Shown here piece by piece: positions 43,891 through 53,594 of a DNA stretch of 64,000 nt (position 1 is the first letter of the stretch; every line of letters starts with the position of its first letter). The stretch comes from Blastopirellula marina DSM 3645 (GTDB lineage: Bacteria; Planctomycetota; Planctomycetia; Pirellulales; Pirellulaceae): assembly GCF_000153105.1 (NCBI RefSeq), contig NZ_CH672376.1, forward strand, positions 2,046,855 to 2,110,854, given 5' to 3'. Both the position numbers and the translations under genes were made by a program. A model generated the notes under the pieces. That model saw nothing but the letters and a program-made list of their open reading frames with translations. It had not been told where the DNA came from and ran no database searches.

Positions 43891-45246
43891 ATGAAAAGCT
43901 TCTTCGTAATCCGTGTTACTTCGTTGGCGCTGCTGATCAGCGGGCTCGCGGCGTCGGCTGCTTTGGCGGTGGAGCCGCCAGCCAAGGTGACTTTGAGTGG
44001 GGATTGGGCGGTGCAGGTCGATGTGGCTGGCGCTGCGGATGGTCCAGGGGTGTCGGCGCTGGTCGCGGTCGATTTGCCGGGGTTGTTTACTGTGACGGCT
44101 GAGCGGCATGCGAGTTTGCCGGTTTATGATCCGGCGGGGCCGCAGTATCGGCGTGGGGCTCGGTTGACGGCGTTGATTTCTGAATCGCTGACGGCGCCTG
44201 ATTTGTTGGATCCGAGCAGCGTGGTGGTTCGCAGTGGGCCTACCGATAGTGACGAAACCTACGTGCGTGGTCGCGATTATGAATTTGAAAATCGGTGGGG
44301 CGGGATTGGTCGTTTGGCCGGGGGGAAGATCGCCGCGGAGACGCCGGTGTTTATCAGCTATCAGCATACGTTGTCGCGAATCGATTCGATCGTGTTGAAC
44401 GGCGATGGAGAGATCGACTATCGCGGCGGCGAGCCGAAGGCCGAAACTCCGGCGGCGCCGTCGATCGCTGCTGGAGAACGACGCCTGGCGAATGTCTGGA
44501 TACCAGGGCAGATCGCGCGGCTGACGAAGAAGAATCTGTTTCCCATTTTAGAGACGGCGTATCCCGAGCCGGCGGCGACTTCTCCGTCGCTGGCCGAGCA
44601 GAAAATTCCTCGCACGCTGGCCAAGTTGCGGTCTGGCGAGCCGCTGCGAATTTTGGCTTGGGGAGACAGCGTGACCGACGGCGCCTATCTGGCCGACCCA
44701 GCGCGCGAGCGCTGGCAACAACAATTTGTCGCGCGGCTGCGGCAGCGCTTTCCCCAAGCGAAGATCGAACTAGTGACCGAAGCTTGGGGCGGTCGAACGA
44801 CCGGTTCCTATCTGGCCGTCCCGCCGGGTGAGCCGCACAATTATCAGGAAACAGTGCTGGACGCGAAGCCTGACCTGGTGATTAGCGAGTTTGTGAATGA
44901 CGCCGGTCTGAGCCCGGCGGCGGTGGAAGAGCGCTACGGCAAGTTGCTGGCCGACTTTCAAGCGATCGGCGCCGAGTGGATCATCTTGACGCCGCATTAC
45001 GTGCGGCCCGACTGGATGGGATTGGATCGGCAGAATGACATTGATGACGACCCGCGCCCGTATGTGCAGGGGCTTCGCCGGTTCGCCGCGAAGCATCCGG
45101 TAGCGCTGGCCGACGCATCGCTGCGGTATGGTCGACTCTGGCGTCAAGGGATACCGTACAACAGTCTGATGGTGAACTGCATCAATCACCCGGGGCCGGC
45201 GGGGCTGGCGATTTTTGCAGACGCGCTGATGGGGTTGTTTCCGTAA
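43891..45246 (+). CDS. exported SGNH/GDSL hydrolase family protein
   Basis: 451 residues from ATG 43891, which starts a signal peptide (SFFVIRVTSLALLISGLAASAALA). The N-terminal 230 residues look like a beta-sandwich accessory domain. The SGNH domain starts at about 250: ILAWGDSVTDGAY with nucleophile Ser at about 260, EAWGGRTTGSY, PDLVISEFVNDAGL (block III Asn), and a final CINHPGPAGLAIFADAL with catalytic His. This family removes acetyl or other ester groups from polysaccharides. The next gene on the same strand, 57 bp away, is a PVC-type haem protein. Confidence 0.88.
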   Translation: MKSFFVIRVTSLALLISGLAASAALAVEPPAKVTLSGDWAVQVDVAGAADGPGVSALVAVDLPGLFTVTAERHASLPVYDPAGPQYRRGARLTALISESLTAPDLLDPSSVVVRSGPTDSDETYVRGRDYEFENRWGGIGRLAGGKIAAETPVFISYQHTLSRIDSIVLNGDGEIDYRGGEPKAETPAAPSIAAGERRLANVWIPGQIARLTKKNLFPILETAYPEPAATSPSLAEQKIPRTLAKLRSGEPLRILAWGDSVTDGAYLADPARERWQQQFVARLRQRFPQAKIELVTEAWGGRTTGSYLAVPPGEPHNYQETVLDAKPDLVISEFVNDAGLSPAAVEERYGKLLADFQAIGAEWIILTPHYVRPDWMGLDRQNDIDDDPRPYVQGLRRFAAKHPVALADASLRYGRLWRQGIPYNSLMVNCINHPGPAGLAIFADALMGLFP

Positions 45247-45303
45247 TAAGAAGATCACCGGCGTCGCCCCTGATTATCGATCGTAGTCGAGAAAATTGAG
45301 AAG

Positions 45304-48300
45304 ATGACATTGGTAAAGCAAGCATTGATTGCGGTCGTTGTAAGTCTGGGCCTTTTCGGCGGTCAGGCCATCGCCGACGAATTCGCCATCCCCGATAACA
45401 CCGAGAAATCGACTTCCACGCCGGTGGATCCTGTCGAGGTGGTGAAGTCGGCGAAGTTGCCGCCGGGGTTTCAGTTGTCGTTGGTCGCGGCTGAGCCTGA
45501 TGTGCGGAATCCGATTGCGATGACGCTGGACGAGCGTGGGCGGCTGTGGGTTGCGGAGAACTACAGTTGGGCAGGCGGCGGCGCCGGTGGTTTTAACGGC
45601 GACATCCGCGATCGAATCTTGATTTTTGAAGATACCAACGGCGACGGAACGCTCGACAAGCGGTCGGTGTTTTGGGATCAGGCTTATAAGCTGACGAGCA
45701 TCGAGATCGGTGATGGCGGCGTGTGGGCGATCTGTCTGCCGCACTTGTTGTTTATTCCGGATCGTGATCGAGATGATGTGCCGGATGGGGAGCCGGTGGT
45801 TGTGTTGGATGGATTCGACAGCAGCAAAGGAGTTTCGCATACGCCGGCCAATGGACTGAAGTGGGGCCCCGATGGTTGGCTGTATGGTCGGCACGGCATC
45901 TTGGCGACCAGCCGCGTCGGCAAGCCGGGCGCGAGCGACTCGCAGCGGTTTGCGATCAACACCGGCGTGTGGCGCTATCATCCGACGCGCGATGTGGCCG
46001 AACCGGTGATGCACGGGATGACCAACTCGTGGGGATTCGACTTTGACCAGCATGGCGAGATGTTTGTCATCAACACCGTGATCGGCCATCTGTGGCACGT
46101 GATCCCGGGCGCACATACCGAGCGGATGTTTGGGATCGACATCAACCCGCACTCTTACCAGCTGCTCAAGCAGGTCGCCGATCATGTGCATTGGGACGAA
46201 GGAGAAGCTTGGGCCGACGTTCGTAAAGGGATCACCGACAAAACGAGCGCGGCCGGCGGCGGGCATGCTCATATCGGGTTGATGATCTACCAAGGAGACA
46301 ACTGGCCCGCCGAGTATCGCAATCGCTTGTATACGCTCAATCTGCATGGGCTGCGGATCAATACCGAGTATCTCAAACGAAGCGGCGCCGGATACGCGGC
46401 GACGCATGGGCCCGATATCTGCTTTATGGAAGATCCCTGGTTCCGCGGCATGGAGTTGCTCACCGGTCCCGATGGCGGCGTCTACCTCGCCGATTGGAGC
46501 GACACCGGCGAATGCCATGACCACGACGGAGTTCATCGCAGCAGCGGGCGAATCTATAAGTTGACGTATGGTGAGCCAGAGCGGATCGCCCCGTTTGATT
46601 TGCAGAAGCAATCGACGAACCAACTGATCGCATTGCTCGCGCATCGTAACACTTGGTGGGCGCGTCAGGCACGGCGGCTGTTGACCAATCGCGCCGCGAC
46701 CATGATGAGCCAGGAAGAACTGAAGACGCTGCATGCGGCGCTGAAGGAAAGCTTCGGCGAGACCAGTGATCCGATCGTGCGGATTCGTTTGCTGGAGACG
46801 ATCGCGACAACCGCCGGAGCGGACGAGTCATGGTGGATCGAACAGTTGGCGGCGGAAGATGAGTACCAGCGCAGCGCCGCTTTGAAATTTTTGGTCGATC
46901 TGACCACGCAAGCGGATGCGACGCCCTCGGCGGCCGTATTGCAGACGTTGCGACAATCGGCGGCCAATGATCCATCAGGATTGGTGCAATTGCATCTCGC
47001 GTCGGCGCTGCAGCGACTGCCGGTGGATCTGCGTTGGGAGATCACCCAGCAACTGGCGCAGCGCGACGAATACGCAACCGACGCCGTCTTGCCGCTGATG
47101 ATCTGGTATGGAATTGAACCGGCGATAACGCGTGATTCGACGCAGGCGCTGGCGCTGTTGGAAAAGTCAAAAATTCCGCTGCTGACCGAGCTAGTTGCGC
47201 GACGGATGACCTTAGAGATCGAGCGCAACCCAGGCGCCGTCGATCAGATGTTGGCGCTCGCGGCGAATGGAAAACGCCGCGCTCCCGAGAGCGTGATCCG
47301 CGGCATGGCCGCGGCGCTCAACGGTTGGCAGAAAGCGACCGCGCCGAAGCATTGGGCGGAAGTCGCGCAGAAGTATGGTCAGGCCTCGGACGTCGAGATC
47401 CGCAATCACGTGCAAAGCCTGAGCGTGGTCTTTGGCGACGGCCGTGCGCTGGACGAGATCCGGTTGATCGTGACCAATAACCAGCTGCCTGCCGAGGCGC
47501 GACGTTCTGCGCTCCGTTCGCTGCTGGTCAGTCGGCCTGCCGATTATGTTCCGACGTTGGTGCAATTGCTGGATGATCCGGCGATGATGGTCGCGGCGCT
47601 GCGCGGATTGGCCCAATACGATGACCCGTCGATTCCGGCGAAGATTTTGGCGCGTGTTTCGAAGTATGACGCCGCCGCGCGAGCCGAGATGATCCAGACG
47701 CTCGCCGCGCGGCCGAGTTCGGCGCGATCGCTGCTTGACGCCGTCCAGGCGAAGCGAATCGCAGCTAGCGAGATCTCTGCGTTTCAGGCGCGGCAAATCG
47801 CGTCGCTGGAGAATGAAGAGCTGACGAGTGACTTGATCCGGTTGTGGGGAGATGTCCGCGTCAGCGCCGCCGAGAAGCGAGCGTTGATTGACAGCTTCAA
47901 GGAGAAATTATCGCCAAAGGTTTTGGCGCAAGCCGATCTGTCGGCGGGGCGCGCGCTGTTTCAGAAGACTTGCGCCAGTTGCCATGTCTTGTATGGCCAA
48001 GGGCGACTGTTGGGGCCTGACCTGACCGGGTCGAATCGGAAGAACATTGATTATCTACTGGAAAATGTGATCGATCCGAGCGCCAGCGTCGGCGCCGATT
48101 TCCGGACGGTCGTCATCGCGATGGACGATGGCCGCGTGCTGAACGGCGTGATCGGCGAACTGAACGAACGGACGCTGACGCTGAAATCAGCGCAAGAGTC
48201 GATTACGCTGGACCGGCAAGAGATCGAAGAGATGAAGACGAGCAAGGTTTCGCTGATGCCGGAAGGTCAGCTGCAAAAGCTGAGCGACGAAGAAACGCGA

Positions 48301-48354
48301 AACCTGATCGCCTATCTGATGTCGACCGTCCAAGCGCCGCTGCCGCCAGAGTAA
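45304..48354 (+). CDS. PVC-type haem-binding protein (dehydrogenase-like propeller, HEAT, cytochrome c)
   Basis: 1016 residues with a signal peptide (KQALIAVVVSLGLFGGQAIA). The N-terminal half is a membrane-bound-dehydrogenase-like propeller: PGFQLSLVAAEPDVRNPIAMT, DERGRLWVAENYSW, NGLKWGPDGWLYGRHG, GHAHIGLMIYQGDNWP, GPDGGVYLADWSDTGECHDHDGV. The middle (about 430-860) holds helical HEAT-type repeats. The C-terminus is a cytochrome c domain with CASCH at about 890 and axial-Met candidates after it. This layout is typical of planctomycete exported oxidoreductases acting on sugars or their products. It probably forms a unit with the SGNH hydrolase. Confidence 0.94.
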   Translation: MTLVKQALIAVVVSLGLFGGQAIADEFAIPDNTEKSTSTPVDPVEVVKSAKLPPGFQLSLVAAEPDVRNPIAMTLDERGRLWVAENYSWAGGGAGGFNGDIRDRILIFEDTNGDGTLDKRSVFWDQAYKLTSIEIGDGGVWAICLPHLLFIPDRDRDDVPDGEPVVVLDGFDSSKGVSHTPANGLKWGPDGWLYGRHGILATSRVGKPGASDSQRFAINTGVWRYHPTRDVAEPVMHGMTNSWGFDFDQHGEMFVINTVIGHLWHVIPGAHTERMFGIDINPHSYQLLKQVADHVHWDEGEAWADVRKGITDKTSAAGGGHAHIGLMIYQGDNWPAEYRNRLYTLNLHGLRINTEYLKRSGAGYAATHGPDICFMEDPWFRGMELLTGPDGGVYLADWSDTGECHDHDGVHRSSGRIYKLTYGEPERIAPFDLQKQSTNQLIALLAHRNTWWARQARRLLTNRAATMMSQEELKTLHAALKESFGETSDPIVRIRLLETIATTAGADESWWIEQLAAEDEYQRSAALKFLVDLTTQADATPSAAVLQTLRQSAANDPSGLVQLHLASALQRLPVDLRWEITQQLAQRDEYATDAVLPLMIWYGIEPAITRDSTQALALLEKSKIPLLTELVARRMTLEIERNPGAVDQMLALAANGKRRAPESVIRGMAAALNGWQKATAPKHWAEVAQKYGQASDVEIRNHVQSLSVVFGDGRALDEIRLIVTNNQLPAEARRSALRSLLVSRPADYVPTLVQLLDDPAMMVAALRGLAQYDDPSIPAKILARVSKYDAAARAEMIQTLAARPSSARSLLDAVQAKRIAASEISAFQARQIASLENEELTSDLIRLWGDVRVSAAEKRALIDSFKEKLSPKVLAQADLSAGRALFQKTCASCHVLYGQGRLLGPDLTGSNRKNIDYLLENVIDPSASVGADFRTVVIAMDDGRVLNGVIGELNERTLTLKSAQESITLDRQEIEEMKTSKVSLMPEGQLQKLSDEETRNLIAYLMSTVQAPLPPE

Positions 48355-48422
48355 GCGGCGCGTTGCGGACGCTGAAGCAGCGGCGGCCGACGGCGATGGT
48401 CTCGTCTATTCGTCGGGCGCAT

Positions 48423-48457
48423 AAAAAAGGCTTGCGGTCGGTGGCGACCGCAAGCCT
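48423..48457 (-). terminator. rho-independent terminator of the sulfatase 48481-50052
   Basis: A 12-bp perfect stem AGGCTTGCGGTC/GACCGCAAGCCT with a 6-nt loop. On the minus strand it is followed by six T. Lies between convergent genes and may also slow plus-strand transcripts. Confidence 0.92.
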
Positions 48458-48480
48458 CTGCGTGCTATTCGCGGGCGCGA

Positions 48481-50052
48481 CTATCTTCCGCCCATGCTGT
48501 CTTCGATCGTCTTCTGAACTTTGTCCAGATTGAATGAACCAGGCGATTGACTCGGAGGATAGTCTTTCATCGTCATCAGAAATTGGGCGCCCAATTGTTG
48601 CATCGGCGCCAAGGTGAAGACGCGTTCGAGAAACCAATCGTTATAGACGGTCGCATTGTGTTGCGCTTTCTCAAACGGATCGCGGCGCAGGTTGAACAAC
48701 AACGGAACGCGCAGATGGACGAACGGCTCGCGCCAGACCTCGAACGCCATGCCGCGGTTTTCCAGGAAGACCGCTTTCCACGCGTCGTAGCGCATCGCGA
48801 CGATCTGTCCGTCGTCATTGACGTAAATGAATTCGTGGCGAGGAGAATCTTCGGTCTTCCCGGTCAAGTATTCGAGCTGATTGTGGCCGTCGATATAGTT
48901 GTGGTATTTGCGACCGTTTAGTTCGACGCCTGCCTGCAGCTTCTCTTTGATGTCCGGCGCGCCGGCGATGGTGGCGAAGGTGGGCAGCCAGTCTTCGTGA
49001 GCGACGATGCCGTTCAGCGTCTTGCCGGCCGGAAATTTGCCGGGCCAACGGACGAACGCCGGAACGCGATAGGCGCCTTCCCAGTTGCTGTTTTTCTCGT
49101 TGCGGAACGGCGTCGTGCCGGCGTCAGGCCAAGTGTTGTAGTGCGGTCCGTTGTCGGTCGAGTAAAGGACCAGCGTGTTGTCCGCGATCTTCAACTCATC
49201 CAACAGATCAAGCAGCATCCCGACATGCCGGTCATGTTCGACCATGCCGTCATGGTATTCGTCGCCGTCCGGTCCGCTGATGCCGGTGAGTTCTTTTTTC
49301 ACATGCGTCCGGAAATGCATCCGCGTTCCGTTCCACCAGCAGAAGAACGGTTGATCCGCTTCATGCTTGCGTTTGATGAAATCGGTCGCGGCGGCGACGG
49401 TTTCATCGTCGATCGTCTCCATCCGTTTTTTGTTTAGGGGGCCGGTGTCTTCGATGGTTTGCCCGCCGTCGCCGTCCGCTTTGCATTTGAGCACGCCGCG
49501 CGGACCATAGACGTCGGTAAACTTTTTCCCGTTCGCGAGCACCATATCGGTCGGGTAGTCGCGATTTTCGGGTTCTTCTTGCGAGTTCAAGTGATAAAGG
49601 TTGCCGAGAAACTCGTCAAAGCCGTGCATCGTGGGGAGATGCTCGTCGAGATCGCCTTGGTGGTTCTTGCCAAATTGCCCGGTCGCATAGCCTTGCGATT
49701 TCAGGACGGTCGCCATGGTCACGTCGGTCTTTTGCCAACCTTCTTTGGCGCCGGGCAAGCCGACCTTGGTCATGCCGGTGCGGACCGGAACATTGCCGCC
49801 GATAAACGCGGCGCGTCCGGCGGTGCAGCTTTGCTGCCCGTAGTAGTCGGTGAACGAAAGGCCTTCTTGGGCGATGCGATCAATGTTGGGCGTTTGATAG
49901 CCCATCATGCCTTGGCTGTTGTGGCTGATGTTCCAGATGCCGATATCGTCGCCCCAGATGACCAAGATATTCGGCTGGTCGGCCGCGTGGACGGCGGTTA
50001 CTCCCAGACAGCACAACATGCTGACCGAAAGTAGTAAACGAGGAATTTTCAT
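48481..50052 (-). CDS. exported arylsulfatase (type I, formylglycine)
   Basis: 523 residues from ATG 50052, which starts a signal peptide (KIPRLLLSVSMLCCLGVTAVHA); AGGAG lies 11 nt ahead. Sulfatase features: NILVIWGDDIGIWN (metal), activation motif CTAGR at about 76-80 (Cys to formylglycine), FGKNHQGDLDEHLP, a WNGTRMHFRTH block, and STDNGPHYNTWPD (metal Asp-Asn). It differs in subtype from the sulfatase at 17115: that has CSASR. It cleaves sulfate esters from polysaccharides in the periplasm or outside. A porin gene lies upstream on the same strand. Confidence 0.95.
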   Translation of the reverse strand: MKIPRLLLSVSMLCCLGVTAVHAADQPNILVIWGDDIGIWNISHNSQGMMGYQTPNIDRIAQEGLSFTDYYGQQSCTAGRAAFIGGNVPVRTGMTKVGLPGAKEGWQKTDVTMATVLKSQGYATGQFGKNHQGDLDEHLPTMHGFDEFLGNLYHLNSQEEPENRDYPTDMVLANGKKFTDVYGPRGVLKCKADGDGGQTIEDTGPLNKKRMETIDDETVAAATDFIKRKHEADQPFFCWWNGTRMHFRTHVKKELTGISGPDGDEYHDGMVEHDRHVGMLLDLLDELKIADNTLVLYSTDNGPHYNTWPDAGTTPFRNEKNSNWEGAYRVPAFVRWPGKFPAGKTLNGIVAHEDWLPTFATIAGAPDIKEKLQAGVELNGRKYHNYIDGHNQLEYLTGKTEDSPRHEFIYVNDDGQIVAMRYDAWKAVFLENRGMAFEVWREPFVHLRVPLLFNLRRDPFEKAQHNATVYNDWFLERVFTLAPMQQLGAQFLMTMKDYPPSQSPGSFNLDKVQKTIEDSMGGR

Positions 50053-50543
50053 CGTTGTAATTACTCCTGGCTGTGGATCCTGAACCGGATGACCTGCTCG
50101 AAATTGACAGAGGTAGTTGGGAAGGCGAATCATGGCTGATTCGACCTCGAGATTTGACATTGACTCTGCAGCGTTGTAATCAACATCGCGAAGAATCGCG
50201 ATGAAAGAGGCGCGCTCAAGTATTGCCTTGGAAGAGATGGGAGAGAATTTGCATTAGATAAGCTGGGACAACCGTAAGTGTAACCCCTAAAAAGGACCGT
50301 CAAAAGAAAAAAACAGCGAGCTTCCGAGAAACTTCATCAGCCCCTCGATGCGACGACCGCGGTTGTCAGCATGGTTAGAACAGCCTGGGGAACCCAACTC
50401 GGTCTCGAAGTAGAAAGGCGACACGCGCGTCTTGTTGGGGCCACATGATTGTTCAGAGAATTGAAGCGCGTCAAAGTGATGCGGTTGGCCGCAGTCAGGT
50501 TCGCAGCGCGTCTCGCTTGGCGACGGCCCGTCCAGCAGTGCGA
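50053..50543. other. intergenic region, nothing recognised
   Basis: About 490 bases between the sulfatase start and the porin stop, both on the minus strand. No gene or clear terminator; promoter of the sulfatase is presumably here. Confidence 0.45.
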
Positions 50544-51863
50544 CTAGAAGCTGATCTTGCCGCGCAAACCGACCAGCAGGGCCGTGTTAAAGTCTTTCTG
50601 CTCCGGCTCCAGCACTTGCATATCGGCGGTTAAATGGAACCAGGGAGTGACCTCGACGTTGTAGAACATCTCGACGCCGTTGCCGTCGCCGATCGGTCCC
50701 AACGCCGCTTCTAAGAAGGGACCAATTTGATTGCTCGTCTCGAGGTAATAGTAGCCGACGCCAAAGGTATCTTGCCGTCGACAAGCGAGCGGGCTATCGC
50801 CGCCGACGCCGATGCTGAAAAACGAGGCCAACGGATTGGCCCGATCGTCGGCGACACTGGCACGAGCGAACATTCCCCAGCCCTTGGTCGAGTCATCACA
50901 GTAGTGAACCAGGTATTGATCCATGTTCCAGTACAAACCCCAGGTTCCAGATGCGCGATCGATGGGGACGTCGGGTAGCACGACACGCGGATCTTGTCCC
51001 AAGGAAACGTATTCACGACTGCTCCAAGATCCGCCCAGCAGTTGATGCCCTTGCTTGCCTCCGATCTCGTAAGGCAAGCGAGTTTCGGCAATGAGCGAGA
51101 CTCCGTTGGCGAACAGTTCGTTGAAACCGGCGGTGCTCGCCGTATTGGTCGAGTTCAAAACGGTGAACGTAAAAATCGGCGCTTGGTCTTGAAGCAAGAT
51201 AAAACCGGTTCCCAAAGTGGCGTAGGGAACCGAACGGAGGAGCAAGGGATTAACGACAAACGCCAGGTTCGAGAATTGATCCTTGCCCCGTTTGTGGGCG
51301 AACAAGTTGGCGTCACCTTCCAGCGTATCCAGCTTGCCGGCGAAGATCGCAAAATCTTCTGACAGAAACTGCGTGAACAAGACATTGGTGAGAAAAACGT
51401 CGTTGCTGCCAGGCGCCGGCAAGTCGGTTAAGACCGTGGCCGGCAAGATGGCGCCGTCCGAACCAGAAATCGATTCGCCATAACGATGTTCGGCTCGCAG
51501 CTTAACAAACATTCCTTCTTGAATGCCGGCTTTGCCCAGATCCCAGTTCAGCAGAAAGTCGCCGTGGCCGGCGAACGTAAACCGTTGCTCTTTGCCGCCG
51601 CTGGCGACGCCAAAATAGAACTCCGTTTGATCGATGTCCCACTGCATCCCATGCGCGAGCATGCAGCTGCGCGTGCCGAGCCAATCTCCCAATAACGCCT
51701 GGCGTTCGCAAATGCAGCCAGCATAGTTGGGCGCCGCCGGCGCCGCGGCGCCGGCCGTGCAGTAGGGACAGTCGCACTGGGCGACTGCCGAACTGACGCC
51801 GCCGAGCAGCATCACGAGGGGGGGCACCAGCAACGTGACAAATCGTCGAACGAGAAACAGCAT
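50544..51863 (-). CDS. OprB-like carbohydrate porin
   Basis: 439 residues from ATG 51863, starting with a signal peptide (FLVRRFVTLLVPPLVMLLGG, cut at AVAQ-C). A short Cys-rich linker (CDCPYCTAG, CICER) precedes the barrel. The OprB start LLGDWLGTRSCMLAHGMQWDIDQTEFYFG is visible, followed by many amphipathic strands (FAGHGDFLLNWDLG; FLSEDFAIFAGKLDTLEGD) and a C-terminal aromatic residue (LRGKISF), as expected for an outer-membrane barrel. OprB porins let sugars through. Near the sulfatase and SGNH hydrolase it may import their products. Confidence 0.9.
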   Translation of the reverse strand: MLFLVRRFVTLLVPPLVMLLGGVSSAVAQCDCPYCTAGAAAPAAPNYAGCICERQALLGDWLGTRSCMLAHGMQWDIDQTEFYFGVASGGKEQRFTFAGHGDFLLNWDLGKAGIQEGMFVKLRAEHRYGESISGSDGAILPATVLTDLPAPGSNDVFLTNVLFTQFLSEDFAIFAGKLDTLEGDANLFAHKRGKDQFSNLAFVVNPLLLRSVPYATLGTGFILLQDQAPIFTFTVLNSTNTASTAGFNELFANGVSLIAETRLPYEIGGKQGHQLLGGSWSSREYVSLGQDPRVVLPDVPIDRASGTWGLYWNMDQYLVHYCDDSTKGWGMFARASVADDRANPLASFFSIGVGGDSPLACRRQDTFGVGYYYLETSNQIGPFLEAALGPIGDGNGVEMFYNVEVTPWFHLTADMQVLEPEQKDFNTALLVGLRGKISF

Positions 51864-52156
51864 AATCCAGCCTGCCTTGGTCAACGCGATCGAGGTCCTC
51901 CCCCCCCCTTTTTATCGTCGATGCTGGCAAGCGGATGAAAAGTTCTCCCCGGCAGTGGCAGACTTTACGTAACCGATCGCGCGATTTCGCCGGATCGACT
52001 TCGCGCGACGACCTCCAATCGTGACAGCCTACTATTCTTCCCTACGGAAGTTGACGCCGGACCGAGTTTGGCGATTAGGGCGAAACGCCGGCTAATCACG
52101 GACCGTAATCGTTGCGTGATCTCCCTCGTTAAAAAAAGTGGTCCCGGTTAACGCCG

Positions 52157-52363
52157 TCAAAATCGGCCCCGGTCGAGACAACACTTCTTGAAGCGTTTGC
52201 CTGATCCGCAAGGATAAGGATCATTGCGCCCCAGTTTCTCTTCCAGCAACTTGACGCTTTGGACAAGGCGCACGCCGTGTTTGACTCGCGATTCTGAGGG
52301 GAACCCGCGGCGACGTTTAATCATCGGCCCCACAAAAGGAAGCGTCGTCCGCCGGTTGGTCAT
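52157..52363 (-). CDS. small SEC-C motif protein
   Basis: A 68-residue basic protein ending in a SEC-C zinc-binding motif ([18 protein letters not shown]). SEC-C motifs are found at the end of SecA and in many small proteins, binding zinc through three Cys and a His or Cys. The start is uncertain: ATG 52363 or ATG 52324 (MIKRRRGFP). Function beyond metal binding is not clear. Isolated gene. Confidence 0.78.
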   Translation of the reverse strand: MTNRRTTLPFVGPMIKRRRGFPSESRVKHGVRLVQSVKLLEEKLGRNDPYPCGSGKRFKKCCLDRGRF

Positions 52364-52651
52364 GTTTCGATCGCATCATGCACCTCCTATCGGTTAAAGA
52401 GAAACGACCATGATCGAGAGTGGACACGACAAGCGCGGGGAAGTTCGCGAGAACGCGTCGCTGGGTGTTGGGGCGCGATCGGCCGGCGAGCGAGTGGACC
52501 AAGATGTCGATTGTGGCCTCGCGGTCGGTTTATTTCCTTGGTGGATCGCCGGGGTTCAGGTACAATAATCGGACATTCAAATTTTGCATCTGCACTTTGA
52601 ATCGGCGGTTGGTCGCGACGCTCTACGCGACTCACGGAATGGAGTTCGACC

Positions 52652-53167
52652 ATGGATTGTGTCGAGATGACTCGCGAGCGGTTTCTTAGCGATGATCAGG
52701 GACGCACGTTTGCGGACGTTGCGAACGATCCTGAGCAACCCTTTGACGAGGTGCTCGCCTTTTTTAGCGACGAAGGCCGCCAGCGTCGCATGGAAGAGGC
52801 GGAGATCCATCATGATCGTCCCCCTTTGGCAGGCGTGGTGCGCGAGCTGGAAGCGATTCCGGCCGTCGATCAAGCGCTCGCTAAAATGCAGCTAAACCAA
52901 AGCAAACGCTTGCGACAAGCGATCGGCGTCATCGTGCGCATGCTGATGGAGGCCCGCGGTTGGAGCAAGACCGGCCGCAAGGGATCGCTGGGCGTTCGCG
53001 CCGCCAAGTCGGCGACCGCGCCAAATCACAACACCGGCGGATTGGCTTTCTGGTTTATTCGCGCAGAGCGATACCAGCGCCCCAGCGGCATGCCATACCA
53101 ATCGGTGCGGCAGCGATGTCGCCAATTGGATTCGCTGACTCCGCAAACTACAAACAGGGCTCGCTGA
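52652..53167 (+). CDS. hypothetical protein upstream of the TPR gene and floA
   Basis: A 171-residue soluble protein with GGAG ahead of its ATG at 52652. The N-terminal half is acidic (DEVLAFFSDEGRQRRMEEAE) and contains VDQALAKMQLNQSKRLRQA; the C-terminal half is basic (GWSKTGRKGSLGVRAAKSA, RAERYQRPSG). No family recognised. Its stop codon is 2 bp before the ATG of the TPR gene, so the two are translationally coupled. Confidence 0.75.
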   Translation: MDCVEMTRERFLSDDQGRTFADVANDPEQPFDEVLAFFSDEGRQRRMEEAEIHHDRPPLAGVVRELEAIPAVDQALAKMQLNQSKRLRQAIGVIVRMLMEARGWSKTGRKGSLGVRAAKSATAPNHNTGGLAFWFIRAERYQRPSGMPYQSVRQRCRQLDSLTPQTTNRAR

Positions 53168-53169
53168 AA

Positions 53170-53511
53170 ATGAATCTAATCCTCTGGATGACCAGTTGGT
53201 TTTCCGCTCGCGGCAAGGCGATCTCCCTTTATCGTCGCGGGATGGCCAAAGCCAAGCTGCGCGACTATCCTGGCGCCGTCGACTTTTATTCGCAAACCAT
53301 CGCGCTGACGGCGACCCCTGCTGATGTGCGCGGGATGGCGCTTTATAATCGCGCCTTGGTTTACTCGGCTTTAGGTGACGGCGCCAAAGCGACCGATGAT
53401 TTGAATCAAGTCTTGGCGGTCGCCGAAACTCCGGCCAATATTAAGACCGAAGCGAAGCGAAAGTTAGCTCGCATGCGCCGTCATGCCGGCGATGCGCCCG
53501 CCCACGCATAG
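53170..53511 (+). CDS. small TPR protein
   Basis: 113 residues from ATG 53170, 2 bp after the preceding stop; the frame open further upstream has no ribosome-binding site and overlaps that gene. Two TPR-like helix pairs are visible: LYRRGMAKAKLRDYPGAVDFY and ALYNRALVYSALGDGAKATDD. The start MNLILWMTSWFSARGKA is mildly hydrophobic but not a clear signal. TPRs mediate protein contacts; the partner may be the gene before it or FloA, 84 bp after. Confidence 0.82.
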   Translation: MNLILWMTSWFSARGKAISLYRRGMAKAKLRDYPGAVDFYSQTIALTATPADVRGMALYNRALVYSALGDGAKATDDLNQVLAVAETPANIKTEAKRKLARMRRHAGDAPAHA

Positions 53512-53594
53512 AATGAATTATCCCCCGCGACGCGCGTACCGGTCAGCCGTTCGTCCTCGTTTCTGACATTTAGCGGCCGATCAAGGAAACCTGC

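Noticed and set aside
45274-46734. Long minus-strand open frame of 486 codons
   Set aside because: Antisense shadow of the PVC-type haem protein; composition is Arg/His-rich with no domain.
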